Shown here piece after piece: positions 25,998 to 35,790 of a stretch of 64,000 nt of DNA (its first letter is position 1; each line of letters starts with the position of its first letter). A program made the translations under genes and the position numbers. Origin of the DNA: Sphingomonadales bacterium 28-55-16. Its GTDB lineage: Bacteria > Pseudomonadota > Alphaproteobacteria > Sphingomonadales > Sphingomonadaceae. The notes under the pieces were generated by a model. It was not told the origin of the DNA. It saw only the letters and a program-made list of their open reading frames with translations, and ran no database searches. Where the stretch lies: NCBI GenBank assembly GCA_002278855.1, contig NCGG01000009.1, forward strand, positions 28,535 to 92,534, written 5' to 3'.

Positions 25998-26903
25998 TTA
26001 GCCTGCGTGCAAGCCCCGAAGCGCTTCCGCTAGCAACTCAAATTCTTCACGGCGCGGGCTGTTGGTGCGCCACACCAATGCAATCTCGCGTGACGCATGT
26101 TCGGCATTCAATGGGCGGGCTTGGACATCGGTTCCGTTGAGCAAGCCCGCCTTAACAGCCATTTCCGGGATGATCGTCAGGCCAAGCCCGTTGTCGACCA
26201 TTTGCACCAATGTGTGCAATGAAGTGCCCAGCATAGTCGCAAAGGCCCGCATTTCGGGTCTGTTGCAGGCGGCGAGAGCATGATCCTTTAGGCAATGGCC
26301 ATCAACCAAAAGAAGCAAACGACTTTCGTCAATCAATTCCGGCTTAATGCTCTCGGGCGGATCGCGCGGGTCGTCTTTGGGAAAAGCGACATAAAGGCGG
26401 TCGTCAAAAAGTGTCGCCTTTTCAACATCTCCGGACGCAAAGGGCAGCGCCAAGAGAACGCAATCGACCTGGCCGTGGTGCAGCGCTTCAATCGCAGCAG
26501 CGCTGGCTTCTTCGCGCAAATACAGCTTAAGATCAGGATATTGCTTGCGGAGTGCAGGCAGTAATTTGGGCAGCAAAAACGGTGCGATCGTCGGAATGAC
26601 GCTCATGCGCAGATCGTCCGCCAGCGGCTTACCCGCTGAACGCGCCATTTCGGCGAGCTCTTCTGCTTCGCGCAGGATGCGGTGCGCCTTTGCTACCATT
26701 TTATTGCCAAGCGGTGTGAACCGCACAACGCGGCGTGTGCGTTCGACAAGCATTAAGCCAAGCAGCGATTCAAGCTCTCGGATCCCAGCTGAAAGCGTAG
26801 ACTGGGTCACGAAACACGAGTCCGCAGCTTTGCCAAAATGGCCATGCTCTTGCAGCGCGACCAAATATTGCAGCTGTTTCAACGTCGGCAGATATGTGCT
26901 CAT
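25998..26903 (-). CDS. oxyR: OxyR-type hydrogen-peroxide-sensing LysR regulator
   Basis: A 301-aa LysR-family activator: N-terminal winged HTH (about 5-65; FVTQSTLSAGIRELE) and a substrate-binding-like domain. The redox pair is present as C204 and C213 in DGHCLKDHALAAC, the same nine-residue spacing as C199/C208 of E. coli OxyR, so peroxide sensing by disulfide is expected. It diverges from cysE across 157 bases containing a 14-bp palindrome. No katG or ahpC is visible nearby. Confidence 0.93.
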   Translation of the reverse strand: MSTYLPTLKQLQYLVALQEHGHFGKAADSCFVTQSTLSAGIRELESLLGLMLVERTRRVVRFTPLGNKMVAKAHRILREAEELAEMARSAGKPLADDLRMSVIPTIAPFLLPKLLPALRKQYPDLKLYLREEASAAAIEALHHGQVDCVLLALPFASGDVEKATLFDDRLYVAFPKDDPRDPPESIKPELIDESRLLLLVDGHCLKDHALAACNRPEMRAFATMLGTSLHTLVQMVDNGLGLTIIPEMAVKAGLLNGTDVQARPLNAEHASREIALVWRTNSPRREEFELLAEALRGLHAG

Positions 26904-26917
26904 AAATCGATCCTATT

Positions 26918-26931
26918 AATCAATATTGATT
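26918..26931. promoter_or_regulatory. 14-bp palindrome in the oxyR-cysE divergent region
   Basis: AATCAATATTGATT is a perfect palindrome located 15 bases upstream of the oxyR start. LysR regulators usually bind such sites in divergent promoters and repress themselves; OxyR is the natural candidate. It does not match the E. coli OxyR consensus exactly. Confidence 0.5.
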
Positions 26932-27060
26932 GTATAATCGTTTTAGGCGATTTTTCTAGAGTTATTTATCGTAAGGATGCATCCTTCGCTGGAAAAGCCA
27001 CAGCGAACGTCTTAACTTGGGCCGTATCAACAGGTCCGTAGAAGGACAGCAGGGTCATTT

Positions 27061-27786
27061 ATGTTTATATCCAATCTCATTGATTATTTGGACTCGATCA
27101 AAGAGCGAGATCCAGCGCCGCGCTCGCGGTGGGAGATTTTATTATACCCTGGTGTATGGGCCGTGGGCTATCACCGCGTCGCGCACTGGCTGTTTTTGGG
27201 CCAGATGTTTTTCCTGGCACGGCTGGTAAACCATTTCGCGCGTTTCATGACCGGGATCGATATTCACCCCGGCGCAAAAATCGGAAGCAATTTTTTCCTC
27301 GACCATGGTTTTAGCGTCATTGGTGAAACGGCAGAAATTGGCGACAATGTGACGATGTACCAGAATGTTACGCTTGGCGGTACGAACCCGACGACGGGTG
27401 TTGGCGGCAAGCGGCATCCGACGATATTGGATAATGTCATTATTGGTTCGGGTGCACAGATACTTGGACCAGTGACTGTGGGCGAACGCGCGCGGATCGG
27501 GGCTGCTGCGGTTGTGACCGACGATGTGCCTGCGGGCGCGACCATGATCGGGCAAAAAGCACGCTCGACATTGGTGAAAGCAGAGACCTATGCGCGTGAC
27601 TTCATGCCATATGGCACGCCATGTCGCGAAATGTTCGACCCTGCGACTCAAAGCCTTGAGATCATGCAATGCGAAATTGAAACTTTGCGCAAAAAGGTCG
27701 CCGAGTTGATGGCAGAACGTGATGCCTCCGTCAGTGCAGCGCCAGCCAAGCCGCCGCGTCGCGCTAAAGGAAGCACAACCCGTTGA
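27061..27786 (+). CDS. cysE: Serine O-acetyltransferase, EpsC/short CysE type
   Basis: A 241-aa enzyme that acetylates serine for cysteine synthesis. The left-handed beta-helix hexapeptide domain is clear ([39 protein letters not shown]), with catalytic His and Asp. A helical C-terminal tail and a Lys/Arg-rich end follow. AAGGA lies upstream. Being divergent from oxyR suggests a link between peroxide stress and thiol supply (inference). Confidence 0.94.
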   Translation: MFISNLIDYLDSIKERDPAPRSRWEILLYPGVWAVGYHRVAHWLFLGQMFFLARLVNHFARFMTGIDIHPGAKIGSNFFLDHGFSVIGETAEIGDNVTMYQNVTLGGTNPTTGVGGKRHPTILDNVIIGSGAQILGPVTVGERARIGAAAVVTDDVPAGATMIGQKARSTLVKAETYARDFMPYGTPCREMFDPATQSLEIMQCEIETLRKKVAELMAERDASVSAAPAKPPRRAKGSTTR

Positions 27787-28127
27787 GCGCTGTCATAACG
27801 CCCTTTCCCGGGTTAAATCGACATAATCAGGTCGGCTTTGAAAAAAGTGAGCTGACGCAGATCCTGAACCTCTATGGACGGATGGTTGCCGCCGGAAACT
27901 GGCGGGATTACGCGATTGACTTAGGCCGAGACGCTGCTGTGTTCAGCATGTTCCGGCGCGCTACCGAACGGCCCGAATATCGTATAGAAAAACGACCTGC
28001 TTTGCGTAACCGTCAGGGCATGTGGGCCTTGGTCGGCGAGGGTGGGGCAATACTCAAACGTGGCCATGACCTTGGGCCAGTGCTGGCGCCCGTTGAACGC
28101 AAGCTGATGAAATTGGTCGACGCATAA
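27783..28127 (+). CDS. DUF2794 family protein
   Basis: A 114-aa protein of unknown function, conserved in alphaproteobacteria. Typical features are [30 protein letters not shown] and the late [15 protein letters not shown]. It starts at TTG 27783, overlapping cysE by 4 bases, so translation is coupled. It ends in a strong terminator. Confidence 0.85.
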   Translation: MSAVITPFPGLNRHNQVGFEKSELTQILNLYGRMVAAGNWRDYAIDLGRDAAVFSMFRRATERPEYRIEKRPALRNRQGMWALVGEGGAILKRGHDLGPVLAPVERKLMKLVDA

Positions 28128-28155
28128 AAAAGCCCGGCCAATGACCGGGCTTTTT
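28127..28155. terminator. Bidirectional intrinsic terminator
   Basis: AAAAAGCCCGG (28127-28137) pairs perfectly with CCGGGCTTTTT (28145-28155) around a 7-nt loop. It serves the convergent DUF2794 and SDR genes, with a T-run on each strand. Confidence 0.9.
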
Positions 28156-28175
28156 AGATTGGCTTTAGGCAGGGC

Positions 28176-29078
28176 TTAACCGAGCGCTTGAAGCGCCTTC
28201 ATGACGGCGATCGATTGTTCGCCGCCCGACTGGGGAACGGTCTCACCGGTGCGGTCAATGATCTTGTCCCATGCGGCGGCAAAACCTTCGACATTGCGGT
28301 CTTCCTGACGCAGCGCGACACCGGGCGTCATGGTGACATAAGCTGCATGATAGCCGCCGCCACCAGCGCCAATGATCATATTTGTCGGTGCGTCTTCGCT
28401 CACCAGATAGAGCGCGGCTGGTACCACATTTTCAGGGGTGAATTGTTCGAATAGACCTTCTGGGAAGATGTCTTCGGTCATGCGTGTGCCAGCGACCGGC
28501 GCGAGTGAATTGACGCGGACATTATATTTTGCGCCTTCAAGATGCAGCGTCTTGGTAAAACCAGCAAGGCCAAGCTTGGCTGCGCCATAATTGGCTTGTC
28601 CAAAGTTTCCGTAAAGTCCAGTCGACGATGTGGTCATCAAGATGCGCCCATAGGCTTGGTCACGCATGGTGTCCCAGACCGCCTTGGTGCAGTTGGCAGA
28701 ACCCATGACATGCACCTGAAGAACGAGGTTAAAATCGGGCATATCCATTTTGGCAAAGCTCTTGTCGCGCAGGATGCCGGCATTGTTGATCAGAATATGT
28801 ACGCTGCCAAAAGCCTCTTTCGCCTTCGCAACCATTTCGACCATCTGCTCAAATTCGGTAACGCTGCCGCCATTTGCGATAGCTGCGCCGCCAGCCGCTT
28901 TGATTTCCTCAACGACCTGCGCTGCGGCATCGGATGTGCCGGTACCATCGCGTGCGCCGCCGAGATCGTTAACCACCACTTTTGCGCCGCGTTTGGCGAG
29001 TTCAAGAGCGTAGGCCTTGCCCAATCCGCCGCCTGCACCGGTAACGATGGCAACTTTATCTTTAAAACTGACGGTCAT
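28176..29078 (-). CDS. SDR family oxidoreductase, MFE-2-like hydroxyacyl-CoA dehydrogenase
   Basis: A 300-aa enzyme. The cofactor site TGAGGGLGKAYALELAKRGA, then NDLGGARDGTG, NNAGILRDKSF and the active-site YGAAK are visible. The extended C-terminal part and the VNDLGG motif match the dehydrogenase domain of peroxisomal multifunctional enzyme type 2, which oxidises (3R)-hydroxyacyl-CoA. Together with the thiolase and acyl-CoA ligase it fits a fatty-acid or sterol-like degradation capacity. It faces DUF2794 and is transcribed alone. Confidence 0.9.
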   Translation of the reverse strand: MTVSFKDKVAIVTGAGGGLGKAYALELAKRGAKVVVNDLGGARDGTGTSDAAAQVVEEIKAAGGAAIANGGSVTEFEQMVEMVAKAKEAFGSVHILINNAGILRDKSFAKMDMPDFNLVLQVHVMGSANCTKAVWDTMRDQAYGRILMTTSSTGLYGNFGQANYGAAKLGLAGFTKTLHLEGAKYNVRVNSLAPVAGTRMTEDIFPEGLFEQFTPENVVPAALYLVSEDAPTNMIIGAGGGGYHAAYVTMTPGVALRQEDRNVEGFAAAWDKIIDRTGETVPQSGGEQSIAVMKALQALG

Positions 29079-29379
29079 ACCCTATCTCCATAATGAACAA
29101 CGAACGAAGCCGCGATTTATCGCCGAGCCTTGGCATGCGCGCCCACTTGACGCAAGCGTAAAGCAATGCGTTCTTGTTGTGCGGGTATTGTGATCTATTC
29201 TTCGGTGACGCGGCGATGGGTTGCACCTGTGGCGGGGAACAGCAACCCAACCGGGGGGCCTGCGCGATTATCCAGCAGACGTCGTTGCGGCTCGGATGCA
29301 GTGGGATATTTAGAGAAGATGCAGTCCTAAAAAGCGCTATCCGAAAATTTTGGTTTCTGCGCCCGTGAGCAACGCCAAA
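29079..29379. other. Intergenic region between the SDR gene and the Flp pilin
   Basis: 301 bases without a gene I can support. An 8-bp inverted repeat TGGGTTGC/GCAACCCA (29217-29249) with a 17-nt loop is the only structure noted. A short cysteine-rich open frame on the plus strand here has no family resemblance. The SDR promoter should lie within it. Confidence 0.5.
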
Positions 29380-29544
29380 TCACTTGTTAATGTTTGTGCT
29401 GACCTTCGTGAAGGTGTTTGACAGTCTTGTGCCCAATGTTGTCATGGCGGTGATCGCAGCAACGGCGATCAATGCGGCAATTAAACCATATTCAATGGCC
29501 GTCGCACCTTTTTGGTCTTTGGAAATTGCCCATATCAGCTTCAT
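29380..29544 (-). CDS. Flp-family type IVb pilin
   Basis: A 54-aa pre-pilin: short charged leader (KDQKG), then the prepilin cleavage region ATAIEYGLIAALIAVAAI, with Glu at position +5 of the hydrophobic helix as in all Flp/Fap1 pilins, and a short polar tail ending NINK. Flp pilins build tight-adherence (tad) pili. No cpa/tad genes are in the window, so this is a stand-alone copy. The ribosome-binding site is weak. It lies between the SDR gene and phoB. Confidence 0.88.
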   Translation of the reverse strand: MKLIWAISKDQKGATAIEYGLIAALIAVAAITAMTTLGTRLSNTFTKVSTNINK

Positions 29545-29689
29545 CTGCTTGGTCCCATGCCGTCTTCTGTCTGGTCAGCGAGCAAAACTTCCGGCTCTGC
29601 CAATACTCATTTTGCAACATTACACGTGAAGTGCTTACGGGGTTCTTAACAGTAAAGGTAAATATGGGTCGGTTTTCGACGACGCTTTA

Positions 29690-30385
29690 CTACACGGCGT
29701 CTTGATCCAAAGAATAGCCAGCTGACCGGACCGTGCGGATGATGTCACTGTCAAAGCCTTCGTTCAACGCCTTGCGCAACCGGCGGATATGGACGTCCAC
29801 AGTGCGGATTTCGATGTCGCTGTCATGTCCCCAGACACTATCGAGTAAGCGTTCACGTGAAAATACATGGCCTGGATATTCCAGAAAATGCTTTAATAAA
29901 CGATACTCGGTTGGACCCAATGGAACCTGTTTACCACCGCGCTTTACTTTGTGTGCAACGGTGTCCATTTCGACATCGCCAAACCGCAAAGCTTCGCCGG
30001 CCAGCGCTGGGCGTACGCGCCGTAAAACTGCCTTTGCACGGGCAACGAGTTCACGTGGCGAAAACGGCTTCGTGACATAATCGTCAGCGCCGATTTCAAG
30101 TCCACGGATACGGTCATCTTCTTCGCCGCGCGCCGTCAACATGATGATGGGCACATTGGCCGTATTGTCGGATTTGCGGAGTTGGCGACAAACCTCGATA
30201 CCAGAGAGATTCTCAAGCATCCAGTCGAGCAACACGAGGTCAGGCGTGCGTTCCTTCGCCATCAACAGCGCTTCTTCGCCGTCTCCGGTGTGCTGAACAT
30301 CAAACTCCTCACGCTCGAAATGCCAGCGCACCAGCTCGGCAAGCGCACTGTCGTCTTCTACTAATAGCAACTGCGCCTTGGGCAT
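29690..30385 (-). CDS. phoB: Phosphate regulon response regulator PhoB
   Basis: A 231-aa OmpR-type regulator. The receiver domain has acidic residues near 10-12, phospho-acceptor D54 (LVLLDWML), and a Thr-Lys pair (TARGEEDD, TKPFSPREL). A winged-helix DNA-binding domain follows (about 130-231; TVDVHIRRLRKAL). It binds Pho boxes under phosphate limitation. It is the last gene of the pst-phoU-phoB run, 13 bases after phoU. ATG 30385 is preferred over the longer frame because the receiver domain begins there. Confidence 0.96.
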   Translation of the reverse strand: MPKAQLLLVEDDSALAELVRWHFEREEFDVQHTGDGEEALLMAKERTPDLVLLDWMLENLSGIEVCRQLRKSDNTANVPIIMLTARGEEDDRIRGLEIGADDYVTKPFSPRELVARAKAVLRRVRPALAGEALRFGDVEMDTVAHKVKRGGKQVPLGPTEYRLLKHFLEYPGHVFSRERLLDSVWGHDSDIEIRTVDVHIRRLRKALNEGFDSDIIRTVRSAGYSLDQDAV

Positions 30386-30398
30386 ATGTATCTCCGCT

Positions 30399-31070
30399 TT
30401 AAGCGTCGGGCAGGTTTTCACCTGTTTCGGTAAAATAAATCATCTGCGCCACGTTGGTTGTGTGGTCGCCAATGCGTTCCAGATTTTTGGCGGTGAACAG
30501 AAGATGTGCGACTTCCGTTGCGTTTTGCGGATTTTTGACGACATAGGCAACGAAGTCGACGAACAAATCCTTGTTGAGTTGGTCAACAACATCGTCGCGA
30601 ACGGTAACTGCACGGGCCAGATCAACGTCGCGCTTCGCATAAGCATCCATCGCGGTCCGGATCATCTCCACCACGATTTCACCCATGCGCCCCAATTGCT
30701 CAAGGGCAGATGCGGGAATTTTGCCACTCATTTGCGGAACGCGCTTGGCGATATTCTTTGCATAATCGCCAATGCGTTCAATCACTGCCGACATTTTGAG
30801 CGCTGCGATTAACTCACGTAAATCGTCAGCCATAGGCGCGCGCAAGGCGATTGTGCGCACCACAAGCCGCTCAACGTCGGTTTCTAGGCCATCGATGATC
30901 TTGTCTTCCGCACGGATAGTAGCGGCGGCGTCGCTATCATGCTCACGTAAAGCCTTCATGGCGGCAATAACCGCAGCTTCGGCCCGCGCGCCCATTTCCG
31001 CAATCAGTCCACGGATTTCATCCATGTCGTCGTCAAATGCGGTTATCGTATGCTTAGTGCCAGTGCTCAT
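30399..31070 (-). CDS. phoU: Phosphate transport system regulatory protein PhoU
   Basis: A 223-aa all-helical protein made of two similar three-helix bundles with metal-binding patterns (ERIGDYAKNIAK and ERIGDHTTNVAQMI). It connects the state of the Pst transporter to PhoR and keeps the regulon off in phosphate-rich conditions. Eleven bases separate it from pstB. Confidence 0.96.
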   Translation of the reverse strand: MSTGTKHTITAFDDDMDEIRGLIAEMGARAEAAVIAAMKALREHDSDAAATIRAEDKIIDGLETDVERLVVRTIALRAPMADDLRELIAALKMSAVIERIGDYAKNIAKRVPQMSGKIPASALEQLGRMGEIVVEMIRTAMDAYAKRDVDLARAVTVRDDVVDQLNKDLFVDFVAYVVKNPQNATEVAHLLFTAKNLERIGDHTTNVAQMIYFTETGENLPDA

Positions 31071-31081
31071 GTCGCAATTCC

Positions 31082-31876
31082 CTAACCGTAACGGCCTGTG
31101 ATGTAATCCTTAGTGCGGTCTTGGCGTGGATTGGTAAAGATCTCGGAAGTCTCACCAAATTCGATCAGATGACCCAAATGGAAGAATGCTGTCCGTTGCG
31201 ACACACGTGCCGCCTGCTGCATATTATGCGTCACGATGATGATCGCATATTTCCCGCGCAGATCGTGAATCAACTCCTCAATGCGCGCGGTGGCAATTGG
31301 GTCAAGCGCTGAGCAAGGCTCGTCCATCAAAATGACTTCAGGATCAACGGCGATGGCGCGCGCGATGCACAGGCGCTGCTGCTGACCACCCGATAGGGCA
31401 GTCCCGCTCTCACCCAAGCGATCTTTTACCTCAGTCCACAAGCCGGCGCGTGTCAGAGACTTTTCGACGATATGGTCTAATTCCGATTTGCCGCTGGCAA
31501 GCCCATGAATGCGTGGTCCATAAGCGACATTGTCGTAAATCGATTTGGGGAATGGGTTCGGCTTTTGGAATACCATGCCGACGCGCGCGCGTAGTTGCAC
31601 TACGTCCATGGCCGAGGCGTAAATATCCTGCCCGTCGAGCAAAATCTCACCTTCGACACGAGCACCCGCGACTGTGTCATTCATACGGTTCAAGGAACGC
31701 AGAAATGTTGACTTTCCGCAGCCAGATGGACCGATAAAGGCGGTCACATTTTCACGATCAACATCAATTGAAACGTCGTTAATCGCCTGCTTATCGCCAT
31801 AAAAAACATTCACGTTGCGCGTGGATATTTTCGAGTTTCCAGGGGTAGCACCCACATTAACATCCTTCATGTTCAT
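31082..31876 (-). CDS. pstB: Phosphate ABC transporter ATP-binding protein
   Basis: A 264-aa ATPase of the high-affinity phosphate importer. Walker [10 protein letters not shown], signature LSGGQQQRL and Walker [14 protein letters not shown] are all present; the Q-loop lies in [16 protein letters not shown]. It starts 3 bases after pstA. Confidence 0.98.
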   Translation of the reverse strand: MNMKDVNVGATPGNSKISTRNVNVFYGDKQAINDVSIDVDRENVTAFIGPSGCGKSTFLRSLNRMNDTVAGARVEGEILLDGQDIYASAMDVVQLRARVGMVFQKPNPFPKSIYDNVAYGPRIHGLASGKSELDHIVEKSLTRAGLWTEVKDRLGESGTALSGGQQQRLCIARAIAVDPEVILMDEPCSALDPIATARIEELIHDLRGKYAIIIVTHNMQQAARVSQRTAFFHLGHLIEFGETSEIFTNPRQDRTKDYITGRYG

Positions 31877-31879
31877 AGG

Positions 31880-33145
31880 TCACCAACGCGTTTCAAAACG
31901 GTTGCGAAGATAAATAGCCAGTGCATTCATGCTCAACAAGAATATCAGCAGCACAATGATTGCGGCACTTGTTTTTTCAACAAAGCCTTGATTGACCTCA
32001 TCCGACCACAGATAAATCTGCACGGGTAAGGCGGTTGTGGCGTCCGTGAAACCTTGAGGTGCTGCCGGAATAAAGGCGCGCATCCCGATCATTAGCAACG
32101 GGGCGGTTTCGCCCAAGGCACGGGCCATACCGATAATGGTTCCGGTCAATATGCCTGGGAGCGCAAGTGGGAGCACATGGTGGAACACGACCTGCACCGG
32201 TGAGGCGCCGATGCCCAATGCGGCTTCCCGAATGGACGGAGGCACAGACTTTACTGCATTGCGGCCCGCGATCACGATGACGGGCATTGTCATCAGCGCG
32301 AGGGTTAGCCCGCCCACAAGTGCAGAGGATCGCGGCATGCCAAACATAGTCAAAAATACCGCAAGACCGAGCAACCCAAAGATGATCGATGGGACAGCGG
32401 CCAGGTTGTTGATCGAAACTTCGATTATGTCCGTTAACCGGTTCTTCGTTGCATATTCTTCCAAGTATAATGCGGAAAGCACGCCAATGGGAAATGCGAG
32501 TAGCAGCGTAATCCCCATGGTCATCAACGATCCCTTAAAAGCGGCCCAAATACCAACTGATGATGGGTCAGTTGCATCTGCACCGGTCAGGAACGTCCAG
32601 TTAAAGCCAGTGCGCAGCGCGTCTTTTTGTGAGAGCGTTGCGACGGTTTTCTCTGCTGCTGGCTCGCCGCTGCGTTTGAAGGCGACGTCGAGCCGCGTAT
32701 CTGCCGGAATCCATAAGGTCTGCTTCGACGTTACAAGGTCAGGGTTTTCGATAAGCATCTGCCGGACATTGTCCGCCGCTGCCGATGTCAGCAGACCTTC
32801 TTCAAGACCCGCATATTGCTGCCCAACGGCGAGCTCAACCAGTCCCGGAATATCCATAGAGTTCAGCGCGGCATCCGCATTTGGCCCCGTGATCGAAGCT
32901 GCGCTCGTGCCAGATGTCAGCGCAGGGAAATCAAATTCCACAGCAACCTCGGTCCGCTGAAAGCCCCGCAAACCCTGACCAAGCATCGTGAATAACAGAA
33001 AAGCAAGGAACATGGTGGACAAAGCCACCGAGAAAAAGCCCATCGCCTTAAAACGGCGCTCCGAAGCATAGCGTCTTGCGATGCGCTTTTGCATGACATT
33101 CCCATTCCAGTCGGTGGGCGTAGGGGCGATAACCTCGTTATTCAT
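31880..33145 (-). CDS. pstA: Phosphate ABC transporter permease PstA, with extended N-terminal domain
   Basis: A 421-aa permease, clearly longer than the roughly 290-aa E. coli PstA. After a first membrane helix (about 35-55) there is a periplasmic insert of about 125 residues with no membrane segment (DUF3333-like), then the permease core with the EAA-type loop REAALGIGASPVQVVFHHVLP. Its start overlaps the end of pstC by 8 bases. The extended form is common in alphaproteobacteria. Confidence 0.95.
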   Translation of the reverse strand: MNNEVIAPTPTDWNGNVMQKRIARRYASERRFKAMGFFSVALSTMFLAFLLFTMLGQGLRGFQRTEVAVEFDFPALTSGTSAASITGPNADAALNSMDIPGLVELAVGQQYAGLEEGLLTSAAADNVRQMLIENPDLVTSKQTLWIPADTRLDVAFKRSGEPAAEKTVATLSQKDALRTGFNWTFLTGADATDPSSVGIWAAFKGSLMTMGITLLLAFPIGVLSALYLEEYATKNRLTDIIEVSINNLAAVPSIIFGLLGLAVFLTMFGMPRSSALVGGLTLALMTMPVIVIAGRNAVKSVPPSIREAALGIGASPVQVVFHHVLPLALPGILTGTIIGMARALGETAPLLMIGMRAFIPAAPQGFTDATTALPVQIYLWSDEVNQGFVEKTSAAIIVLLIFLLSMNALAIYLRNRFETRW

Positions 33146-34538
33146 AAGCTTCCCGATATTTTTTCACGACCCGCAAGGCCACATAATTCAGGAAGAATGT
33201 GGTCACAAACAAAGCAAGTCCGAGCGCAAATGCCGCAAGGGTGTGCGGGCTGCCAAAATCTTGGTCGCCTGTTAACAAAGCGACAATCTGAACGGTTACG
33301 GTGGTGATCGTATCAAAGGGATTTGCAGTGAGATTGGCGGTGTAGCCAGCCGCCATAACGACGATCATCGTCTCGCCAATGGCGCGGCTTACCGCCAGCA
33401 ACACACCGCCTACCACGCCCGGTAATGCGGCGGGCAGGAGGACCTGCTTGATCGTTTCACTTTTTGTCGCGCCCATTGCGAGGCTACCGTCGCGCATTGC
33501 ATTGGGGACAGCGGCAATGCTGTCGTCGGACATTGACGATACCAAGGGAATGATCATGATGCCCATAACAATACCAGCTGCCAAGGCATTGTCCGATGCA
33601 GCGTTGCTGACGCCGAGCGTCACCGCAAGATCACGGATAGCTGGGGCTACGGTTAAGGCGGCAAAATATCCATATACGACCGTTGGAACGCCGGCGAGGA
33701 TCTCGAGGATTGGCTTCATCCATTTGCGGACGTTGGAAGACGCATATTGCGTGAGGAAAATGGCGCTCATCAACCCCAAAGGAATGGCGACAATCATCGC
33801 GATAATCGCCCCGATATATATCGTGCCCCAGAACAAGGGGATGGCGCCATAGCCATTGTCGGCGCCCGGCGTGACGGTTGATTTCGGGTTCCAGTCGGTG
33901 CCAAATAAAAATTCGAATGGCGAAACCATCGAGAAGAAGCGCCAAGATTCAAAGATCAAAGATGCAAAAATGCCAAGCGTGGTCAGGATTGCAATCAGCG
34001 ATGCGACCAGCAATCCGAACATTACGACACGTTCGACTTTACCGCGTGCGCGGAAATCGGGTTTTATGCGGGTAAAGGCAAAGGCGCCGCCGGCAAACAG
34101 AAGCGAGAGCGTCGCCGCAACGCCAATCCATTGGTAATAAGACAGCGCGCCTCTATACAAAGAAACAAGCTTTTCGCTGCCGTCCTGAAACGCAGTTGCC
34201 TGAAACCCCTGCGCGATAGCGCGTGCTTCCGACAGGATTGCGGCACGCGCGAATGTATCTTGCGGCAGGTCCGCCGCCGCTGGGGCCGACAGCACCATGT
34301 TGGTAACCAGTGATGGTGAAATCGACTGCCATACAAACATGAAGACCAGGGCAGGGGCTATGGCACAAATCGCAACAAACCAGCCATGGTAATAAGGCAA
34401 GCTGTTGACGGTACCACGTGGACCACCCTTTGCGCTGCGCACAAATGCAGCTGCGCGCGCGCGACCAGAGATCCAGCCGACAAGGCCGAGACCAAGAACG
34501 AGGAAGAGCAATGCCGTTCCAGTCATAAACTTAACCAT
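33138..34538 (-). CDS. pstC: Phosphate ABC transporter permease PstC, long form
   Basis: A 466-aa permease, longer than the roughly 320-aa E. coli protein because of N-terminal membrane helices and a periplasmic stretch before the core. The core contains the EAA-loop DGSLAMGATKSETIKQVLLPAALPG and SRAIGETMIVVMAAG. The frame opens at TTG 34562; I use ATG 34538, and ATG 34526 is also possible because GGGGGG lies at a better distance from it. The gene lies 113 bases after pstS. Confidence 0.93.
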   Translation of the reverse strand: MVKFMTGTALLFLVLGLGLVGWISGRARAAAFVRSAKGGPRGTVNSLPYYHGWFVAICAIAPALVFMFVWQSISPSLVTNMVLSAPAAADLPQDTFARAAILSEARAIAQGFQATAFQDGSEKLVSLYRGALSYYQWIGVAATLSLLFAGGAFAFTRIKPDFRARGKVERVVMFGLLVASLIAILTTLGIFASLIFESWRFFSMVSPFEFLFGTDWNPKSTVTPGADNGYGAIPLFWGTIYIGAIIAMIVAIPLGLMSAIFLTQYASSNVRKWMKPILEILAGVPTVVYGYFAALTVAPAIRDLAVTLGVSNAASDNALAAGIVMGIMIIPLVSSMSDDSIAAVPNAMRDGSLAMGATKSETIKQVLLPAALPGVVGGVLLAVSRAIGETMIVVMAAGYTANLTANPFDTITTVTVQIVALLTGDQDFGSPHTLAAFALGLALFVTTFFLNYVALRVVKKYREAYE

Positions 34539-34651
34539 GCCCCCCTGGACGAAATAATCCAATAGCCGTCATAAAACCCGAAAAAAACAGCGTTGGCCTG
34601 GATCCAACCGAGATTCGATCCCGGCCCATAGACGCCATCATTGTTGCAGAT

Positions 34652-35704
34652 TTATTTCAAATCAGCGCCTGTCATGGCGGAGAGGCTGTTTGCAGCATCC
34701 GTCGCAGACTTATAGTCTGCATCACCCGATGCAATCATTCCCAATTTCGTAAGATATCCGCCAACGGCGCCACCCTTAAGGAACTCAACGACGAATTCCT
34801 TGATGCCCGGAATTTTGTCGATGTGCGCCTTTTTCACATAAATGAACATTTTGCGTGCGCCGGGGTAGCTGCCATCCGAAATGGTTGCGATCGTTGGGCT
34901 TACGCCATTCATCTGAATGCCGTGCACCTTGGATGCATTTTCTTCCATGTAGCTATAGCCGAAAATGCCGATCATATCAGGGTTGGAGGATAGCTTCTGT
35001 ACGATCAGATTATCGTTTTCGCCCTGTTCCTTGAATGCGCCATCGCTTCGGACTTCGGTACAGATTGCTTTATATTTGTCTTCGTCGGTTTCTTTCAAAG
35101 CCTTCATCGCTGCGTCGGTCTTACAACCGGACTCCATGATCAATTCATGAAAGGAATCGCGCGTGCCCGATGTCGTGGGCGGACCATAAACGGAAATTGG
35201 CAGTTTTGGTAAAGCGGGGTTCACGTCGGACCACAGCTTTGCGGTCTGCGGCTTGCCAAATGGGTTGGCGGCGAGCGCCTTATAAACGTCGGCGGTAGTC
35301 AGTGCGAATTTGGCCCCCTTGTTCGACTCTGCAAGCGCAAGGCCGTCAATGCCTACTTGGACTTCGATTATGTCCTTAACACCATTTTTCTGGCAATTTT
35401 CAAATTCGCTTTTTTTCATGCGACGCGAAGCATTGGCGATATCTGGGGTTTCTGCGCCGACGCCTTTGCAGAATTGTTCAATACCCCCGCCAGTGCCGTT
35501 CGATTCAAGAACGGGCGATTTGCGCGACGCATCCGCTTTTGCAAAAGCTTCGGACGCTGCCTTTGCGAAAGGAAATACCGTGGAGGAGCCGACGATACGG
35601 ATTTCCTGACGCGAGCCACCCGCTGCACCGCCGGTGCTGGCTTGGTCATTACAGGCCGAAAGCGCGAGCGCACTTATAGCGATCAGGGAAATTTTCTTCA
35701 TCAT
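34652..35704 (-). CDS. pstS: Phosphate ABC transporter substrate-binding lipoprotein PstS
   Basis: A 350-aa periplasmic phosphate-binding protein with a lipoprotein signal (ALALSA then Cys near residue 18). It shows the PstS ligand motifs: RIVGSSTVFPF near the N-terminus, ESNGTGGGIEQFCKG, and YGPPTTSGTRDSF. It is the first gene of pstSCAB-phoU-phoB. A Pho box 87 bases upstream overlaps the end of phoR. Confidence 0.96.
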   Translation of the reverse strand: MMKKISLIAISALALSACNDQASTGGAAGGSRQEIRIVGSSTVFPFAKAASEAFAKADASRKSPVLESNGTGGGIEQFCKGVGAETPDIANASRRMKKSEFENCQKNGVKDIIEVQVGIDGLALAESNKGAKFALTTADVYKALAANPFGKPQTAKLWSDVNPALPKLPISVYGPPTTSGTRDSFHELIMESGCKTDAAMKALKETDEDKYKAICTEVRSDGAFKEQGENDNLIVQKLSSNPDMIGIFGYSYMEENASKVHGIQMNGVSPTIATISDGSYPGARKMFIYVKKAHIDKIPGIKEFVVEFLKGGAVGGYLTKLGMIASGDADYKSATDAANSLSAMTGADLK

Positions 35705-35790
35705 ATTGCAGTCCTCGTGATGGATTTGTGCTCTGTATTCTCTAACTGAGAGGCCAGTAGACGGCCCCCGTGGCTCATAAATGACTATTA

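Noticed and set aside
29174..29368. A 64-codon cysteine-containing plus-strand frame
   Set aside because: No ribosome-binding site, no family resemblance, and it lies where the SDR promoter should be.
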